A DNA stretch of 64,000 bases from Klebsormidium nitens (taxonomy: Eukaryota; Streptophyta; Klebsormidiophyceae; Klebsormidiales; Klebsormidiaceae): assembly GCA_000708835.1 (NCBI GenBank), contig DF237223.1:1-64000 (forward strand). Reading direction: 5' to 3'. A program made the translations under genes and the position numbers. This document shows positions 62,036-64,000 of this stretch, piece after piece. Each line of letters opens with the position of its first letter. Position 1 is the first letter of the stretch. A model generated the notes under the pieces. The model saw only the letters and a list, made by a program, of their open reading frames with translations. It did not search any database and was not told the DNA's origin.

Positions 62036-64000
62036 TGGCTCGAGGACAATGCGCAGTCATATCAGCTGCATGCAATGGCGCCACTTAGACAGGTCAGAAT
62101 TATTACTCGCAGATCCAACATGCAAGTACTTTTATTCACATATAAGGGAAACGCCACGAGAAAAAGCAACGCCAATGACAGCTCGTGTTATCTATGTCTT
62201 TCATCCGAAGCTCCTCATGTCAATGCTTTCTCATCTTGTCTTCTGTCTGGCTGACCAGCAAAGGACGGTCTATCTGGCCCCCAGCAACAAGGATGGTTTA
62301 GGCAAGATATGCTGTGGTTGATCTGATAAGAGACAAGACCATGATTCTGGACGAAGGGATTGATCGCAAGGTCTTCGAAACGCTCCTCCTAGACTTCCGT
62401 TCGACTTTAGATCCTTCAACCTCATCATGCCTATCTTACGCGGAATTGCAGAATTTGACTCTCAAATCTCAGTCTTCCGCCGACTTCTCGAAGCTGCCTT
62501 CTAACCAGCGTGGCGCCATGCTGATGAAAGCTGAGAGTCACCGCTCACCTGGACAGATCCCAAGCACCACTATGATTCTTACAAGAGTGAATTGCCATCG
62601 CTTTCAAGAAACACTTGCGCTTGAGCTGCTCTCTTCAGCTGGTTCACCTGTCCGCATGACTCGTAAGCTGTTTCTCCTGGTGCTTCAGCCTCGATTGCTT
62701 TGATCAGCAAGGGTGAGCGCATCTAAATCGTCTGTGACTCCCATCCAGCTTCACAGCCGACGATCTCCATGATCGGACGGTCTGCATAAGCTTACACTCT
62801 GTCTGAGACAGTACCACAGGTTGACTTGACAATCAAGTTGCCTCGTACAATCTTATCTGAGCAAGAGTGCGCACGATCAGACACTGCTCGAAGATTGACC
62901 GATGATGACGACAAGCCCTGAGCGCATAAACTGTCATGTCACAGCCGTCGACACGGGGATAGCTCTCTTTCAGCATTCCGACCGCAGCCCTTTCAATTGT
63001 GCAGGTCATCCTTTCAAGATATGAGGTTTGCGAACTGCAGCTCTTACGCATTGCTTGCATGGTAGGTTTGCACTTCAAAGGCTAGCTATAGATATAGTGC
63101 TAACTATAAAGAGGTCAGGGTCAGTGATGGAACGCAGTCATTGAATCTACAAAGGTAAGTACAGCATTACTACTTTGCAAAGGCGTGTTACGATCATTAG
63201 TCTTCTATTTACAACGGCTGGAATTAGCGTTCTGCAACCAAACTCCATATATGCGCCCCAAAAAATTATTTGCTGGACTACGTTGATTTGTACAGGTAAA
63301 GCTAAACGCAAGTATGTTGATTGCATGGAACTCGCTATTCTTATGATTATGTGTGCAGTGGATAGAAGCTTCAAAAAGGACCCCGAAAAGACACGTAGCT
63401 ACGCATCTGGCCGGCCCTCAAATAATAGGGATTCGGAGACGAGGCCGGAATATGTCAAAGCATCAGAAGAGATCCCACTGCACATTACTAACACCAGTCA
63501 CGAAGCACGCTTTCTGTACGAGGACAATAAGCATGGCCGATTTTGTGTTCGAAGCACACGACCAGCGCATGTGCATGTTGTTTGATCTAGTATACGATGG
63601 ATGCTGCTTGACTTGGCCTTTAATACGAGGTACTTCTGCATGAAACAATGTCCATCCATGTCGACCTTCAACGCGGAAAGCATGTAATCGGCGATCTACC
63701 GCCAAATATGGCTCATGTAACGGCAGCGTCTCTAAAAGGCCCTACATCGGCTGCAAGATCCGAAACTTCGTCACAAAACAGTCAATCATATGCGCAAATG
63801 TAATGAAGGCTCACTAGAAGCGAACATGCATGATCTCTGGTGCAAAAATGTTCCGCTACTTCGCGCATACCAGGACTCTAAAAGCGGACCGATATTCTAC
63901 AAATCACGAAGCATCAGCCCATCTCACGTCGGAAGAGTCAATCAGTCAGTGCTAATTCATGCAGTCCACTATAATTGTCAGCTTAAATGTATCTAAACCC
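62036..64000. other. Gene-poor right end, one possible minus-strand exon
   Basis: About 2 kb. A minus-strand open stretch at roughly 62583-62740 reads KAIEAEAPGETAYESCG and KRAAQAQVFLESDG, and ends at a GTAAGA donor; it may be an exon of another gene, but no partner exon was found. The open frame 62314-62703 (+) overlaps it and has no known motif. From about 62800 to the end the sequence is more AT-rich and I see no gene. Confidence 0.3.

Overview
The window looks like nuclear DNA of a streptophyte green alga, most like a Klebsormidium-type genome (inference). Genes are split by many short GT-AG introns of about 100-500 bases. Base composition is balanced. Several products are plant-lineage types: a photosystem II S4-domain protein, a kinase-associated protein phosphatase (FHA plus PP2C) and a probable plastid WW-domain protein. 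No rRNA, tRNA, CRISPR or bacterial-style operon was recognised. Exon limits below were set by hand from splice sites, reading-frame continuity and family alignment from memory. Every multi-exon model given as a sum of exons is in frame across all its junctions.

Layout: 423-3428 (+) PSII S4-domain protein. 4578-9420 (-) and 12829-17578 (-) are two tandem chromate-transporter (CHR) paralogues with nearly identical exon architecture. A short intronless ORF (10485-10925, +) lies between them. 18425-19225 is a near-perfect foldback (about 385-base arms, 30-base loop). 21078-24284 (+) is a ZIP-family metal transporter with a very long, histidine-rich loop. 25568-26488 (+) is an intronless orphan. 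27252-28113 (+) is a small protein with a BED-like zinc finger. 29021-34120 (-) is KAPP. 34732-36594 (+) is the plastid WW protein, divergent from KAPP. 37003-41281 (-) is a coiled-coil protein with a KNL1/Spc7-like tandem-RWD-like C-terminus. 43038-49021 (-) is gamma-tubulin complex component 2. 51729-53861 (+) carries a GCR1_C-type DNA-binding domain and a Met-Gly-Gln repeat tail. 54711-62035 (-) is a 1413-residue coiled-coil protein. Both ends of the window are gene-poor.

Themes: the left third carries membrane ion transport (two CHR, one ZIP). The middle carries receptor-kinase signalling (KAPP) and a plastid protein. The right third groups proteins that could act in microtubule or kinetochore biology (GCP2, the KNL1-like protein and perhaps the long coiled-coil protein). 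These groupings are positional observations; eukaryotic genes here are presumed to be transcribed singly.

Most notable for follow-up: the GCR1_C-type gene (a domain best known from fungi and Crypton elements), the tandem CHR pair, the large foldback, an overlapping acceptor/donor splice site in the first gene, a GC-AG intron in GCP2, and a 16-base phased repeat with telo-boxes upstream of the GCR1_C-type gene.
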